Origin: Sepiola atlantica
Taxonomy: Eukaryota; Mollusca; Cephalopoda; Sepiida; Sepiolidae
Reading direction: 5' to 3'
Assembly (NCBI GenBank): GCA_963556195.1
Contig: OY744520.1
Location: 6,499,704 to 6,563,703, forward strand
Length of the DNA: 64,000 nt
Under the pieces are notes generated by a model. It saw nothing but the letters and a program-made list of their open reading frames with translations. It did no database searches and had not been told where the DNA came from. A program made the position numbers and the translations under genes. Positions 39,029 through 48,960 of the stretch are shown in pieces; positions within the stretch are counted from its first letter, which is position 1, and every line of letters begins with the position of its first letter.

Positions 39029-39305
39029 CTAGGAATAAACTTGGAAGTTATGATTTAACAAACAAAATTAAGTACATAATTACATATTGGAATTGATTTT
39101 GATGATACATTTAGAGCTAACAATTATATTTTGTTTATTGTATCGAGGGACAATGAAATAATATTTCAAACTACTTATCTAATTATTTGAAGGGAGCCAA
39201 CCGTTATTTTGAATATAAAACGCTAACAAGATGTCATTTACAGTATTGTGCCCAAGCCTTGCATCCATTGTCTAGACATGGTAATTGGAATATAATATTG
39301 AGAGT
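39029..39305. other. Unassigned AT-rich sequence
   Basis: No gene or recognised repeat before the degenerate U2-like head at about 39306. Confidence 0.4.
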
Positions 39306-39515
39306 AAAAAAGCATACTAAGACGAAAGTATCTGAACTGATACTACACTTCATCATGTCTGTGTCAGTGAAGGGGAAATCCTTCTAGACTGAGGCATTTT
39401 AATTTTTGCTTCAATCCAGACTGCCCCTTTTTGGGAGAGCTTGAATTTCCACACATTAAAACTGATACTGTGTGTTAACGCTGCCCTCGTGGGGAGGCAA
39501 GTAAATAGGAACACT
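39306..39515 (+). repeat. U2-headed SINE-like repeat, body type B, diverged copy
   Basis: The body (39360-39513) aligns with 50846-50980: GTCAGTGAAGG(G/A)GAAATCCT, ACTGAGGCA, ATCCA or ATCTA..TGCCCCTTT, TGCCCTC(G/T)TGG and the end GAGGCAAGTAAATAGG. The sequence before it, CTAAGACGAAAGTATCTGAA then CTGATACTACAC, resembles a U2 5' region with small deletions. In the better copy at 50802 the head is clear. The head assignment here is only moderate. Confidence 0.5.
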
Positions 39516-40178
39516 AGTAAAAATAGTAAGGACTACAGTTAGAGGGAGGAATTGGAACACTTAGGATTACCTAATTTTCTAGAGAAGAATGAGAGTTGTT
39601 TTAATTGGAGAATTCAAAATAATTCCTGGCATTTCTAACTATTATAAGCATTTAAAATTATTTCTCTTCGATCTGTTTTCGGACAAATGTTCACACATGA
39701 ACAAACCGAAAACGTTTTTATCTTAAAAAAATATTTAAATGAACTTTTTTGTGCCCATAAATTGTTTTTTTTCAATGGAAATCGCTCCAAAAAAAGCATG
39801 AAACTACTTGATTTAAAGAGCTAAATAATTAAAAAAAATACAACTTCAAAGTAAAAAAATAGCCAACGATACGTTTTAGATGGGTAGATTTCGACATGGA
39901 AAACAGCAATTCTCTCCCGTTGTCAGAAACATCGTTCATTTTAATTGAGACTTTCAAAATAATTAATAGCGTTTCTACTGTGGTGGACATTTAAATTGAG
40001 ATTTTCAAAATAGTTAATGGCGTTTCTACTGTAGTGGACATTTTAATTGAGACTTTCAAAATAATTAATGGCCTTTCTAACCATGGTAGGCATTACAATA
40101 TTTTTTTTTATCGATATGGAAGGTTATTGTTAAGGCAGATTTCAAAAAATAAATCTATCAACCAATTGAATTCTTTTG

Positions 40179-40181
<3 letters not shown>
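39516..40181. other. Unassigned AT-rich sequence with short repeats
   Basis: Contains the minus-strand copy of the short dispersed repeat (39893-39935) and three imperfect copies of ATTTTAATTGAGACTTTCAA with a GGCGTTTCTACTGTAGTGGA-like block between 39935 and 40100, period about 60 bp. No gene is seen. Confidence 0.6.
39893..39935 (-). repeat. Short dispersed repeat, copy 3 (inverted)
   Basis: Read on the minus strand it gives GATGTTTCTGACAACGGGAG then AGAATTGCTGTTTTCC, matching 3658-3695 and 5333-5372. Confidence 0.6.

Positions 40182-40243
<62 letters not shown>
40182..40243. repeat. (TA)n microsatellite
   Basis: About 31 TA units. Confidence 0.98.
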
Positions 40244-40246
<3 letters not shown>

Positions 40247-40746
40247 AAATGTTGTCAGATCAGGCCAATAACAAGAAGCGTGTAGCTAATTTTAATAACT
40301 GATTGAATTCAGAAATAATGTCAGAAAAAGGAATTAATAGTTGAATGTTTGGAACTATCGGATGAAATATTTAACAGAATTCGATATGTTCATCAAGATT
40401 GTATTAATAGTGTAAATGTGTGTGTAATTGCAGGTTTGTTTTGTTTGAAGGTTTGAGTTAAGAAGATGAGTAAAAAGGGAGAAAGTCCAAAGAGAACAAA
40501 CAAACAAACAAAAAAACAAACAAACAAACAAACAATACGATACAATTCAAACATGTTTTCTTTTAGATTCATAAAATTAACATTTCAACATAATTGTTTT
40601 CACATTCAAATTTGCTTGGCATTTAAATTGTCCTTTCGTCGCTCTCAAAGTCGCGCAAACATTTTGCCGGATCAGCTTATTTGATGCTTATTGAAACCAA
40701 ATTATTTTTACATGTGATAATAAATGGATGATACTTACAGAATTAT

Positions 40747-40890
40747 CATAAGTGCATGACTAGAAGATATGCAGGTGCTCACTCTTCGTAGTGCAGAGTA
40801 ATTGCACGTAGACAGTGAACGAATGCTAACAGATAAGACTGCTACATCTACTGCAATTATGCGACACACACACATTTATAAAAAGAATTA
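40747..40890 (+). repeat. Dispersed repeat, copy 2 (partner at 34618)
   Basis: Same block order as 34618-34765, including GACTAGAAGATATG and TGCACGTAGACA. Confidence 0.65.
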
Positions 40891-40954
40891 GAGGCGTGTT
40901 ATGTAACTTTTTAATGAAACAAAATACGTACATTTGTATGAATCAGCATAGTAC

Positions 40955-41120
40955 GGGTGTGACGGTGGATCAGTGGTTAAAGACACGGACTGACAACCTT
41001 GCCAAGTTCGAATCCAGTTCGTGCCACACTTTCACTTAAGATGTTAGCAACCTTCACGAGGTTCCTTATGTAAGTACCCAATGTCTTTCTAGAAAGAATT
41101 CTAACAAGAAAGATATCGAG
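40955..41120 (+). repeat. tRNA-derived SINE
   Basis: An A-box-like TGGATCAGTGG at 40966-40976 and a B box AGTTCGAATCC at 41005-41015 are 28 bp apart, close to tRNA spacing. The cloverleaf is otherwise degraded (no matching acceptor stem ends), and a tRNA-unrelated body with GCAACCTTCACGAGGTTCCT follows. This is the typical plan of a Pol III-transcribed SINE. The parent tRNA cannot be named with confidence. Confidence 0.7.
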
Positions 41121-41211
41121 TCTCCCCTAAAAAATAGAAAGTAATATGATGTTATGAGCATAGTGAAAGAGGGCATAGTAATGTTCCTAATTCAATCCCG
41201 GGCAACGTATA

Positions 41212-41212
<1 letters not shown>

Positions 41213-41281
<69 letters not shown>

Positions 41282-41291
41282 TAGCAGTATT

Positions 41292-41367
<76 letters not shown>
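41213..41367. repeat. (TA)n and (TC)n-(TA)n-(GA)n compound repeat
   Basis: A TA tract (41213-41278) is followed by TC (41293-41315), TA (41316-41342) and GA (41343-41367). The TC-TA-GA series is self-complementary, with (TC)n pairing (GA)n, so it can form a long hairpin. Confidence 0.97.
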
Positions 41368-41376
<9 letters not shown>

Positions 41377-41820
41377 TATCCATTACAAACTAAGAAAAAA
41401 TACAACTATTACTTTCAAATATAACATCAAATGACCTCGATATGTGATACATCACTCGCTAACTGCTCCAATAAACAAAACCTATAACAGACACCAATCA
41501 ATCCTCTAACATACTTAAATGGTTTACTGACAACACAGTAAATAATTCATCCATTTTTGCACGAAAAAACAAATTGAAACTTTGCTTCACTCAATTACTA
41601 AAAAATGTAATTGAACCTTTTATTTCTGAGTCCAGATAGTAGATAAAAACGAATTTGACGATCATTGGAGAAGGAATATGATTGTAATTAGTATCGTGCG
41701 TAAGAACCATAATCATTTATACTGTCTTTTTGGATATTTAAAAAAAACAATTTGCAACCGAGCTAATAAGATGTCTATTTCAATATCAGACATTTTAAAA
41801 TGATTCCGATAGTTTTTCAT

Positions 41821-41994
41821 TTTCAACAAAATAGCGAAGACATTTGAACTTTCGGATCATTTTCATCAAAATAGCGAAGACATTTGAACTTTCGGATCAT
41901 TTTCAACAAAATAGCGAAGACATTTGAACTTTCGGGTCATTTTCAACATAATAGCGAAGACATTTGAACTTTCGGATCATTTTCAGCAAAACTG
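41821..41994. repeat. 40-bp tandem repeat, 4.3 copies
   Basis: The unit starts TTTCAACAAAATAGCGAAGA and ends in TTCGGATCAT. Copies differ at one or two positions each. Confidence 0.97.
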
Positions 41995-42164
41995 TGTTCG
42001 TTATAATTGCTCATTTGAATGGCAATTTCTGCTGATTTTATGTATTATTATTCGCCCCCCCCCTCAAACAATCAGTCTCTAATTGATTACTCTTGAAGGG
42101 AAATGAATTCCTAACAAGTTTTTGATATTTTAGAGAAAGTTAAGATATGCGACCCGTTCTTAGT

Positions 42165-42200
42165 TAAAGAACGAACAGCTGATTTTAGGACGAGTAACAC
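42165..42200 (+). repeat. Short dispersed motif GAACGAACAGCTGAT
   Basis: AAGAACGAACAGCTGATTTT also occurs as GGAACGAACAGCTGATCTTC at 45702. The following sequences share AACACGTTG. It may be part of a larger old repeat. Confidence 0.4.
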
Positions 42201-42311
42201 ATCACAACTTCCCATCTGCGGAACACGTTGCCACAAGGTTGTTTCTATAAGGGCTACAGCATGTTTATCTTCAAATCCAATCTCAATAAGCACGTCCTCA
42301 TAAGTCATCAA

Positions 42312-43014
42312 ATTTTATTCCACTCATCATGTTAAATCCTCTCGCAATACTAATCATCATTAAACTGACAATCTATCTTATTAACCCTAATACTCGAGTG
42401 GCTTTTAGTATTGATAAGTGCGTACTCATTAGTAAATACATAAATATCGGTCGACAAAACCTAATAACCCTTACCCTAACCCTAATCGAACTGGGGCTAA
42501 CATAAACAGGAAATATATCCGGTGGCTCAAACAAAACAAACGTACTAACAGTATAATGCGCAAGGAAATACATCCGGTGGTTTGAACGAGCCATTGAACA
42601 GACGACACAAATGATTTGAACACGCCACACGCCGTCCGCCTGGAATTTGAACAAAGGACAGTATTAACCACTGGCGAAAACGATTTGATGACCTGATGAA
42701 AATTTAACTTACCATTGCGAGGTCAAACCTGAAAAAAGATCTCCTGATCAAGAATTTATGGAATCTTACACTGGAAGAGGAAATTGCTCAACATCACCAC
42801 TTAGCGTGCAATGAACCGCCCTTTTTGGAATGGAATAATTCGTCAGCCATCGAACAAAGCATGGTTGAGCTCACCCTGGATAATAGTCGTATCATACATA
42901 CGTGCATGTTAGGCATCGGCGTGCGTTGTTCAGAAAGTAAAGAACGAATACAAGCAATATGAAACAGGTCAAGTACAAGAGCACGGCATCAGTGTGATAC
43001 ACGGACCAGTGTTA
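42312..43014. other. Unassigned sequence left of the LTR element
   Basis: Contains a short telomere-like stretch, TTACCCTAACCCTAATC, near 42472. The remainder has only short open frames and no recognised similarity. Confidence 0.5.
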
Positions 43015-43019
43015 ATGTC

Positions 43020-43103
43020 TGTGACGCCGGATGTGACGTCACGGGCGGGACTACAAATAGACCCGAGGAATTAGGTTCAAGGACTCATTTCGTAGACAGT
43101 AAA
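43020..43103 (+). repeat. 5' LTR (84 bp)
   Basis: Begins TGTGACGCCGG and ends ACAGTAAA; identical to 45467-45550. It carries the palindrome TGACGTCA at 43034-43041 (CRE/ATF-type site) and a TATA-like CTACAAATAG 16 bases later, so a complete small promoter may fit inside it. 84 bp is unusually short for an LTR. The 3' boundary is uncertain by one or two A residues. Confidence 0.85.
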
Positions 43104-43748
43104 CCTGGCGACGAGGGTGAGATGTCTATGATCACTGTTAAGTTGTTGCCGTTTGTAGCTGGTTTTAACTTGGTGGATATCCGAATGCCCTTTCCCGTTC
43201 CCTTCAATATGCTCGGCCTGTGTTTCAGTGGATTCGAATATGAATGCTCTCCGAAGTGCTTCCTCTACGGTCAAATCCGTTTCTTTTAAATACGCACGAC
43301 GTAATTTGTTGGAGGTGCATTTCTCTATTAGTTGGTCTACTATAGCCTTGTCTAGACTGTATTCGTTAAAATTACATTTTGCCCCTTGTATCCGCAAACG
43401 GGTGACGTAGTCGTGTGTAGACTCCCCGTTATCTTGCATAAGCATTCGGAATTTATGACGTTCGAAAACCTTATTGGTTTTCTGGATGAAGTATTCGTCC
43501 AAAGCTATCTTCATTGTTTTGTACGTTGGCTCTAATCGGTCTTGTGGTACCTCCGGGGTTAAAGTCCTGATGATTTCTTTTAGTTTCCGTCCCCCATAAA
43601 ATCGTAAAAGTGAACGCTGTCGATTGTCATCCCTTATTTCGAACGCCGTAAATGCGTCCTCAAGGTGTTCACTCCATTCCCTCCATGCTTGCTCCTGGTT
43701 AGAGTCCTCCCAGTCTAGGGGTTCTATTGTTGGCATTGAAAGAGACAT
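43077..43748 (-). pseudogene. Ty3/gypsy-type Gag capsid region, inverted and truncated
   Basis: A 223-codon frame starts with ATG at 43748. Residues 1 to about 210 look like the Gag of Ty3/gypsy-type elements: the N-terminal W-x-x-W motif (WREWSEHLEDAFTAFEI), a helical capsid-like region with LLRFYGGRKLKEII, then TYKTMKIALDEYF and a basic FERHKFRMLMQD segment resembling the conserved F-x-x-x-x-Q region, and a helix-rich tail. The last ~12 residues are not Gag: they are the antisense of the PBS and LTR end (43077-43116), so the frame ends in the wrong sequence. The zinc knuckles that normally follow the capsid are not here but at 44670-44776 on the other strand. The frame has no internal stop. 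Orientation opposite to the LTRs means the genomic RNA would carry it antisense. Confidence 0.8.
43104..43116 (+). promoter_or_regulatory. Primer binding site-like sequence
   Basis: CCTGGCGACGAGG directly follows the LTR, where a tRNA 3' end would prime minus-strand synthesis. The same bases occur inverted at 44358-44370. The matching tRNA is not identified. Confidence 0.55.
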
Positions 43749-44379
43749 ATTTATTTATTTTCTCTTCGGAAGGGGGTTTTGTTCAGTTTTCTTCGAGAAA
43801 TTATATTTCAGTTGTTGTTGTTGTTCAGTTTCGGGTTTTTTTTTTTTTTTTTTTTTTTTTTTTCAGTTGTTTAGTTTCGGTTGCTCGTCGCTGTTTGCTT
43901 CGAGAAATTAAATTTCAGTTGTTGTTTCGATTACTCGTCGCTGTTTGCTTCGAGAAATTAAATTTCAGTTGTTGTTCAGTTTCAGTTACTCGTCGCTGTT
44001 TTGCTTAGAGAAGTTAAATTTCAGTTGTTGTTTTAGTTTCGGTTACTCGTTGCTGTTTTCTTCGAGAAATTAAATATCAGTTGTTGTTGTTGTTCAGTTT
44101 CGGGTTTTTTTTTTCAGTTGTTTAGTTTCGGTTACTCGTCGCTGTTTGCTTCGAGAAATTAAATTTCAGTTGTTGTTTCGATTACTCGTCGCTGTTTGCT
44201 TCGAGAAATTAAATTTCAGTTGTTGTTTCGATTACTCGTCGCTGTTTGCTTCGAGAAATTAAATTTCAGTTGTTGTTTCGATTACTCGTCGCTGTTTGCT
44301 TCGAGAAATTAAATTTCAGTTGTTGTTCAGTTTCGGGTTTTTTTTTTTTTTTTTTTTACCTCGTCGCCAGGTTTACTGT
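43749..44379 (-). repeat. Inverted leader of the LTR element with 50-bp tandem repeats
   Basis: On the minus strand this lies between PBS/LTR end (44358-44379) and the Gag start. It holds about eight imperfect copies of a 50-bp unit (plus strand: TTCGAGAAATTAAATTTCAG then TTGTTG and ATTACTCGTCGCTGTTTGC), three poly-T runs (43838-43863, 44106-44114, 44338-44357) and is otherwise non-coding. Tandem repeats in the untranslated leader are compatible with a packaging or regulatory region, but that role is inference. Confidence 0.8.
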
Positions 44380-44381
44380 TA

Positions 44382-45521
44382 ACGATACAGAAGAGCGATA
44401 GAAAAAAAGAATCAAACCTATCAGGCGAAAACAAACGTGTCCAACCAGTATCAACGAAACTGGAATCAGACAACCAGACATGGGTCTTCCAAATAGATCA
44501 CATTAGTGCGGCAGGAAGCGAAGTCGTCCACATTGACGACGTACCCGTCACAATATTAATAGACTCTGGAGCAGATATCAATCTCATTGACGGCAAAACT
44601 TTTTCGGGAATCCTTAATTTACGACCGAATTTGACATTAAAACAAACCAATTGTAGACCTGTCACAAGATGCTACGGCTGTAACAGTTCAGACCATATAC
44701 ATGGTCAAACAAAATGCCCAGCATTTGGAAAAAAATGTAACTACTGTGGATTAAAGAACCACTTCGAGAAAACGTGCTTGAGGAAAATTGAGCGGTTCTT
44801 TGGAACTATGTTGAAAGCGATTACAGCAATGAACACTGAAGGAAGGGACTGGAGTAAACATCTAGGAGAATTCCTGATGTATTATCGAAACAGCCCCCAT
44901 GCCATGACGGGGGAAACACCTGCCTCTCTTCTCTTGGGTCGGGAGGTGAACATCAACCTGCCAGGACTACAAAAAAGACCTGAAAGCCAGGCCTGGAGAG
45001 CAGCTCGGCAAAAAGACAAGAAAGAGAAATACAAATTAAAGGATCGCACAGATCAGAAAAATAAAGCCAAACCATCTTACATAGAAACAGGAGAAAGTGT
45101 ACTCCTAAAACAAAGTAGATATAATAAGCTAACCCCAGCTTATCATCCAACACCATGGACAGTAGGAGAGCGCAAGGGGGAATCCGCGATTATAAGGCAA
45201 GGAGATAAACGGGTGCTAAGACACACGTCACAACTAAAAAGAATCCCCCAAAACACGACCCGTCAACAAGGGGAGGATGATGAGTTCCCTTTCAGTGATG
45301 AGTTAAGGAAACTGGAAGAAGAGGAACAGACCCAAAGAAGCGACGAAGAAATGGACCTCCCGATCGCACTCAGACGAGCAAGACGACACATAAGAAAACC
45401 CCGGAGATATGCAAGCAGCAGTTCAGGGGACGAGGGAAGCGATCCGAATACAGAGGAGGAGGTAGATGTGACGCCGGATGTGACGTCACGGGCGGGACTA
45501 CAAATAGACCCGAGGAATTAG
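44382..45521 (+). pseudogene. Chimeric Pol/Gag frame: protease, zinc knuckles, integrase end
   Basis: One frame stays open from the inverted PBS copy through to TAG at 45519 inside the 3' LTR, but the first in-frame ATG is near 44811, inside the integrase part. In order it shows: an aspartic protease core with active-site motif LIDSGADINLID (D-S-G at 44562-44570) but without the second half of the protease; two CCHC-like knuckles at 44670-44776 (C-x2-C-x4-H-x6-C and C-x2-C-x4-H-x4-C), normally the C-terminus of Gag; and an integrase remnant starting at I-E-R-F (44788). That keeps the third acidic residue of the DDE triad and the YRNSPHAMTGETPASLL region but not the two aspartates. A charged tail rich in E, R and S follows. 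Protease before nucleocapsid is the reverse of the usual order, so two joins are needed. It cannot encode a working polyprotein. Confidence 0.8.
45452..45466 (+). promoter_or_regulatory. Polypurine tract-like sequence
   Basis: AGAGGAGGAGGTAGA sits immediately before the 3' LTR, where the plus-strand primer is normally made. It is still part of the open frame. Confidence 0.5.
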
Positions 45522-45550
45522 GTTCAAGGACTCATTTCGTAGACAGTAAA
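45467..45550 (+). repeat. 3' LTR (84 bp)
   Basis: Identical to 43020-43103 over all 84 positions. It contains the TAG stop of the preceding chimeric frame. Confidence 0.85.
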
Positions 45551-45699
45551 ATGTCCACTTCGACTCTTTATCCAATATTTATTTGCATTTTTGTTACTAA
45601 AATTTGTTGACGTCGTTTCTGATTGTTTCATTCTGAACGGGAGAGAAAGTGCTGCTCAGCGTGAGCGGTCGTTTTAGAAGCAGTAAAAACAATGTGAGT

Positions 45700-45885
45700 T
45701 GAGGAACGAACAGCTGATCTTCGGATGGGAAACACGTTGTTAAAATTAGTGAACATAGTTTCTTGAGAAAACCTCTGGCATTTTAGTTTTGCAGGAATAA
45801 AAACATGAACGGCCGATGACTTCGTGGGCAGAAAAAAATCATTTCCAGTGAGTAACATGTGTCGTACATCTTTAATTGATGCCAC
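45700..45885 (+). repeat. Diverged dispersed repeat (partner at 49727)
   Basis: AAACATGAACGGC, GGCAGAAAAAAATCATTTCCAGTGAG-type blocks and ACATGTGTCGTACATCT here match AAACATGATCGGC, ATTTCCAGTGAGAAACACGT and GTTGCATACCTCT at 49733-49810. The start also shares GAACGAACAGCTGAT with 42170. It is an old repeat family of unknown class. Confidence 0.5.
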
Positions 45886-46517
45886 ACAATGGTGTAAATC
45901 TTTCGTGTGGGTAGGTGATTGGCCGAATGGATACCGTCGCGGACAACGAAATAGGCTATTATTATTTGTTTGACATCTATTGTTAGCAATCTCAATTTTA
46001 AACTTTTTCTAAATACAACTTTTAAAAAGACACTAAATGTACACTATTAATACAATATAAATATAATATACAAACCAAACCCTGTTAAATATTTTCTTCG
46101 ATGATTCCCCAAAATGCCCTATAATTTCCGTTTTAACATTTATTTCTGAATCTATCTAATTCTGTCTTACATATTGTATACAATTGCTCTTCTTCATCTT
46201 ATCGTCTAACTTGTTCAAAAATGCTATTAGCAAAACAATTCAATAGATCTATTGTTTTAAAATCTGCTGAACGATAAGCTTCAGGTCTAAAGGAAATATT
46301 TATAAAAGTGTCCACTATAGTTAGAAATGCCATTATTTATTTTGAAAGTTTCAATTAAATCACGTATCTTGTTTCTCTAGTAAAGTAGTTAATCCTAATT
46401 GTTCAAATGTCTCCCATGTAACTACAATCTTTTACTTTTTATATAACCTTCCATCTAAATGTTTCATTTTAATTGTAATGTCTTGACATTGTATTCAATG
46501 CCTGGAGTCGTATTCGA

Positions 46518-46521
<4 letters not shown>
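45886..46521. other. Unassigned AT-rich sequence
   Basis: AT-rich sequence with a weak tRNA A-box-like TGGCCGAATGGATA near 45915 but no B box. No gene is seen. Confidence 0.4.

Positions 46522-46601
<80 letters not shown>
46522..46601. repeat. (TA)n microsatellite
   Basis: About 40 TA units. Confidence 0.98.
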
Positions 46602-46603
<2 letters not shown>

Positions 46604-47017
46604 TAGTAAGTTTTTGAAAGGCTGTGGGCAATGCAAGTTCCGGGTAAGATGCAAGTTGTAAGGAACAAAAACAATAACAATAAATCGAATACGAAATATG
46701 ACTTACTATTTATTTTTCCATTTTTTCTAAAATCTTACATAACAGCAAGAGTGTTTTTAGCTGTTCGTGTGATGTCCGGGTGATTAAAAATCACTATTTG
46801 ATATTTCGGGAAAAGACATCCCTTTGTCAAAAATAATTAAACCAGAAGAAAAATGTTTTTTCCTTCTCCGACAGTGTAGAGAACACTACAAAACAAAATG
46901 GCTGCCAGATGTAGACGGCAGCGAAAACTATAGCAGTCTCGCAGGGAATGTAAATTAAATTAAATTTTATTTTAAGGTTATGTTAAATATATGATTTGGT
47001 GTTCAAAAATGTTTGTG

Positions 47018-47019
<2 letters not shown>
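46602..47019. other. Unassigned sequence between two (TA)n tracts
   Basis: Mixed sequence without a recognisable gene or repeat. Confidence 0.4.
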
Positions 47020-47098
<79 letters not shown>

Positions 47099-47121
47099 TA
47101 TATATACATATATATATATAT
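47020..47121. repeat. (TA)n microsatellite with CATA interruptions
   Basis: About 70 bp of pure TA followed by TA with two CA/ACA interruptions. Confidence 0.98.
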
Positions 47122-47427
47122 AGTCGTTCACAGATAGTTTCGCTGTATCACAACAGCTCTTCGGTGCGGCTAGACTAGCAACCATTTCAAGCTAGAGATC
47201 GTATTTATAACAATCTAGTTGATAGTCGACAATTCTAACCACTATACCACGGGACGGGCGCTGTTGGTAAATGAAATATACAATATTTTTATAAAAAACA
47301 TTTACCGCTATTTAACAGTGCTCCATTTTGTTTTATCGCCGTTCAAAGATATGTTCCAAATGTGCACCTCTGTGTTGATCAATACTTGTGAAGACGAAGA
47401 GATGTTTTGAGGGATGAACAATAGCTT

Positions 47428-47632
47428 CAGCAGAATGGGGCAACTCACCACACTTTAATTGACTCGGGGGCATTTTGATGATCGTCTCGTCAGTAAGAGG
47501 TGTTATTCTGAATGGACTTTACACTTAACGAACGATACCCCCAGATTTTTATTCGTGTGGTTATCTCAAAGATAATGTCTATCAAAATAATCCCAAACTA
47601 TTCCTCAACCGAAACGGACCACCACAGACATG
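47428..47632 (+). pseudogene. Mariner-like transposase fragment
   Basis: One frame reads QQNGATHHTLIDS from 47428, matching the conserved Q-x-D-G-A-x-x-H motif of the Tc1/mariner catalytic domain (the motif Asp is Asn here, so this catalytic position is lost). After a frame change, another frame reads PDFYSCGYLKDNVY near 47549, matching the S-P-D-L-x-P-x-D-F-x-L-W-G-Y-L-K region, and continues NNPKLFLNRNG. These motifs lie in the family's order and spacing. The N-terminal DNA-binding part and the first catalytic Asp are missing, and stops and frameshifts occur. A CACTCTGTA at 47735 may be the 3' inverted end. In intact elements this enzyme excises and inserts the transposon at TA sites; this copy is dead. 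Confidence 0.75.
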
Positions 47633-47700
47633 ATCTGACCACCACAGACATGATCTGACCACCACAGACATGATCTGACCACCACAGACATGATCTGACC
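47618..47700. repeat. 20-bp tandem repeat, 4 copies
   Basis: ACCACCACAGACATGATCTG repeated four times without change, inside the transposase relic's 3' region. Confidence 0.97.
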
Positions 47701-47744
47701 AAGAGAGGGGTGTTTCAAGCGATATATATTTGGTCACTCTGTAT

Positions 47745-48119
47745 GTCCCCGAAGAAGGAGACAGCGACGATTTTAACTGAAATTATAGAGCTCCATTTAC
47801 TTAACTAACAGTTGCTTCTGGCTATAGAATTCTATTAATTTTGTTCTCAAGCATGTGACGAAGTTTTCTGTCGTATACAAATAAATCAATCAAAAGGCGA
47901 ATACATCTTTATCTACTTAACTAAGTGTTACTTATGGTTGTATCATCTCCATGTGGAGTCTAAGCGTCCATAATACAGCCGACCTTACATTACGTCAAGC
48001 TAATGCCAAATTCTCACAACTACTTTAATTTCAAATCTTTATTCAAGCAATCTGCTGACTAAATTTTCAATGGGGTTTGAGCTGACCCCAAGTTCATCCC
48101 TTGCAAATCATCCAGAACC
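47745..48119. other. Unassigned sequence
   Basis: No gene or recognised repeat. Confidence 0.4.
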
Positions 48120-48320
48120 ATGGCTCTATCTGGTATAGGACTTATACTTCTGGCATAGTTCAATGAGGTCATCCTCCCAAGTATTACCTCCAAATAAAGG
48201 GATTGGTTTATCGCTTGTCGTCTGAGGCGCTTTCATCACTTGTGACAAAATGCCGAGGTGACTATCATGCTATTTTTCTAAAGAGAACCAGAGGGTCGTT
48301 TGGGGTGGTGACGTACCCCT
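48120..48320 (+). repeat. Degenerate relative of the type A U2-headed repeat body
   Basis: Blocks such as GATTGGTTTATCGCTTGTCG, TCTGAGGCGCTT and AAAATGCCGAGGTG correspond to GGTTAGTTTATTGCTAATCG, CTGAGGCGCCCC and GAATGCCGACGGGG of the copy at 376. The U2 head is not visible. Probably an old, headless copy. Confidence 0.45.
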
Positions 48321-48597
48321 ACACTAAAGCCACCCCATGTAACATCTTGTAATTATGGGCAGACAGGACCTAGCACATATGTACACTTAACGTTAAAAGT
48401 ATAGTGGAGCCCCGTTTCCTTAGCTAGAATTGTTTCTAGCCGAACCCTAACCCACAAAGAGAACGATGGGTTTTAGCGCCCCCACTAGTCATGACCTTAC
48501 ATTACGGGTATCTAGACTAACATTCTGGCAGCAACTGACTTTTTTTCAAAACTCTTCCATGTTATGCGATTCAGCTAACCAATCAACTATCTACTTT

Positions 48598-48960
48598 TTT
48601 CTCGGCCTTTTTGCTGAGATCAAAGTGTAGTATCTGTTCCGATGGATGTTACACCCCGTAGATCGGTACTGTCTTGGCCTTCGGGCCTTAATTCCGCCGG
48701 TCTGAGGGTTTGTTCTGTGTAGTTCTAGGAGGTCAACCCTCCCAGGCTTTGCCTTCTCACCCCTTGAGAAGGAGTTAGTTTATTGCTAATCGCCTGAGCC
48801 CCCCCCCCTCCCACCGGAGAATGCCGACGGGGCTGCCCAGGCATTTTTTTGTAGGCCAGAGTGCGCTTCCTCTAGAGCGCTGGCTTTTCAATCCAACTTT
48901 CCGACCCTGTGTCACATCTTACCGCTGTAGGTGGGTGGGTGGGTGGTTGGTTGTAGATAA
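48598..48960 (+). repeat. U2 snRNA-headed SINE-like repeat, body type A, copy 2
   Basis: The head reads TCTCGGCCTTTTTGCTGAGA then TCAAAGTGTAGTATCTGTTC, extending the U2 match a few bases further 5' than the copy at 376 (TCTCGGCC is part of U2). The body follows the other copy through CCCAGGCTTTGCCTTCTCAC and GAATGCCGACGGGGCTGCCC to the GTAGATAAATAC end. A short (GTGG)n expansion and a C-run distinguish it. There is no U2 Sm site or 3' domain, so it is not a functional snRNA gene. Confidence 0.78.

Larger units (their letters stand above)
43015..45555 (+). mobile_element. Short, internally rearranged LTR retrotransposon
   Basis: Identical 84-bp LTRs (43020-43103 and 45467-45550) are flanked by a 5-bp direct duplication ATGTC (43015-43019 and 45551-45555), which marks a single genuine insertion. 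A PBS-like sequence follows the left LTR and a purine tract precedes the right LTR. The interior is scrambled: leader and gag (43117-44379) lie on the minus strand, ending in an inverted copy of the LTR end plus PBS. Then, on the plus strand, come protease, zinc knuckles and the end of integrase in that order. Reverse transcriptase, RNase H and most of integrase are absent. Protein motifs indicate the Ty3/gypsy group. It is non-autonomous. Identical LTRs suggest recent insertion, though 84 bp is a short clock. Confidence 0.85.

Noticed and set aside
47200..47270. tRNA gene on the minus strand (A-box-like TGGTATAGTGGTTAGAAT)
   Set aside because: The second half has no B box and no cloverleaf can be drawn; at most it is a decayed tRNA-derived SINE.
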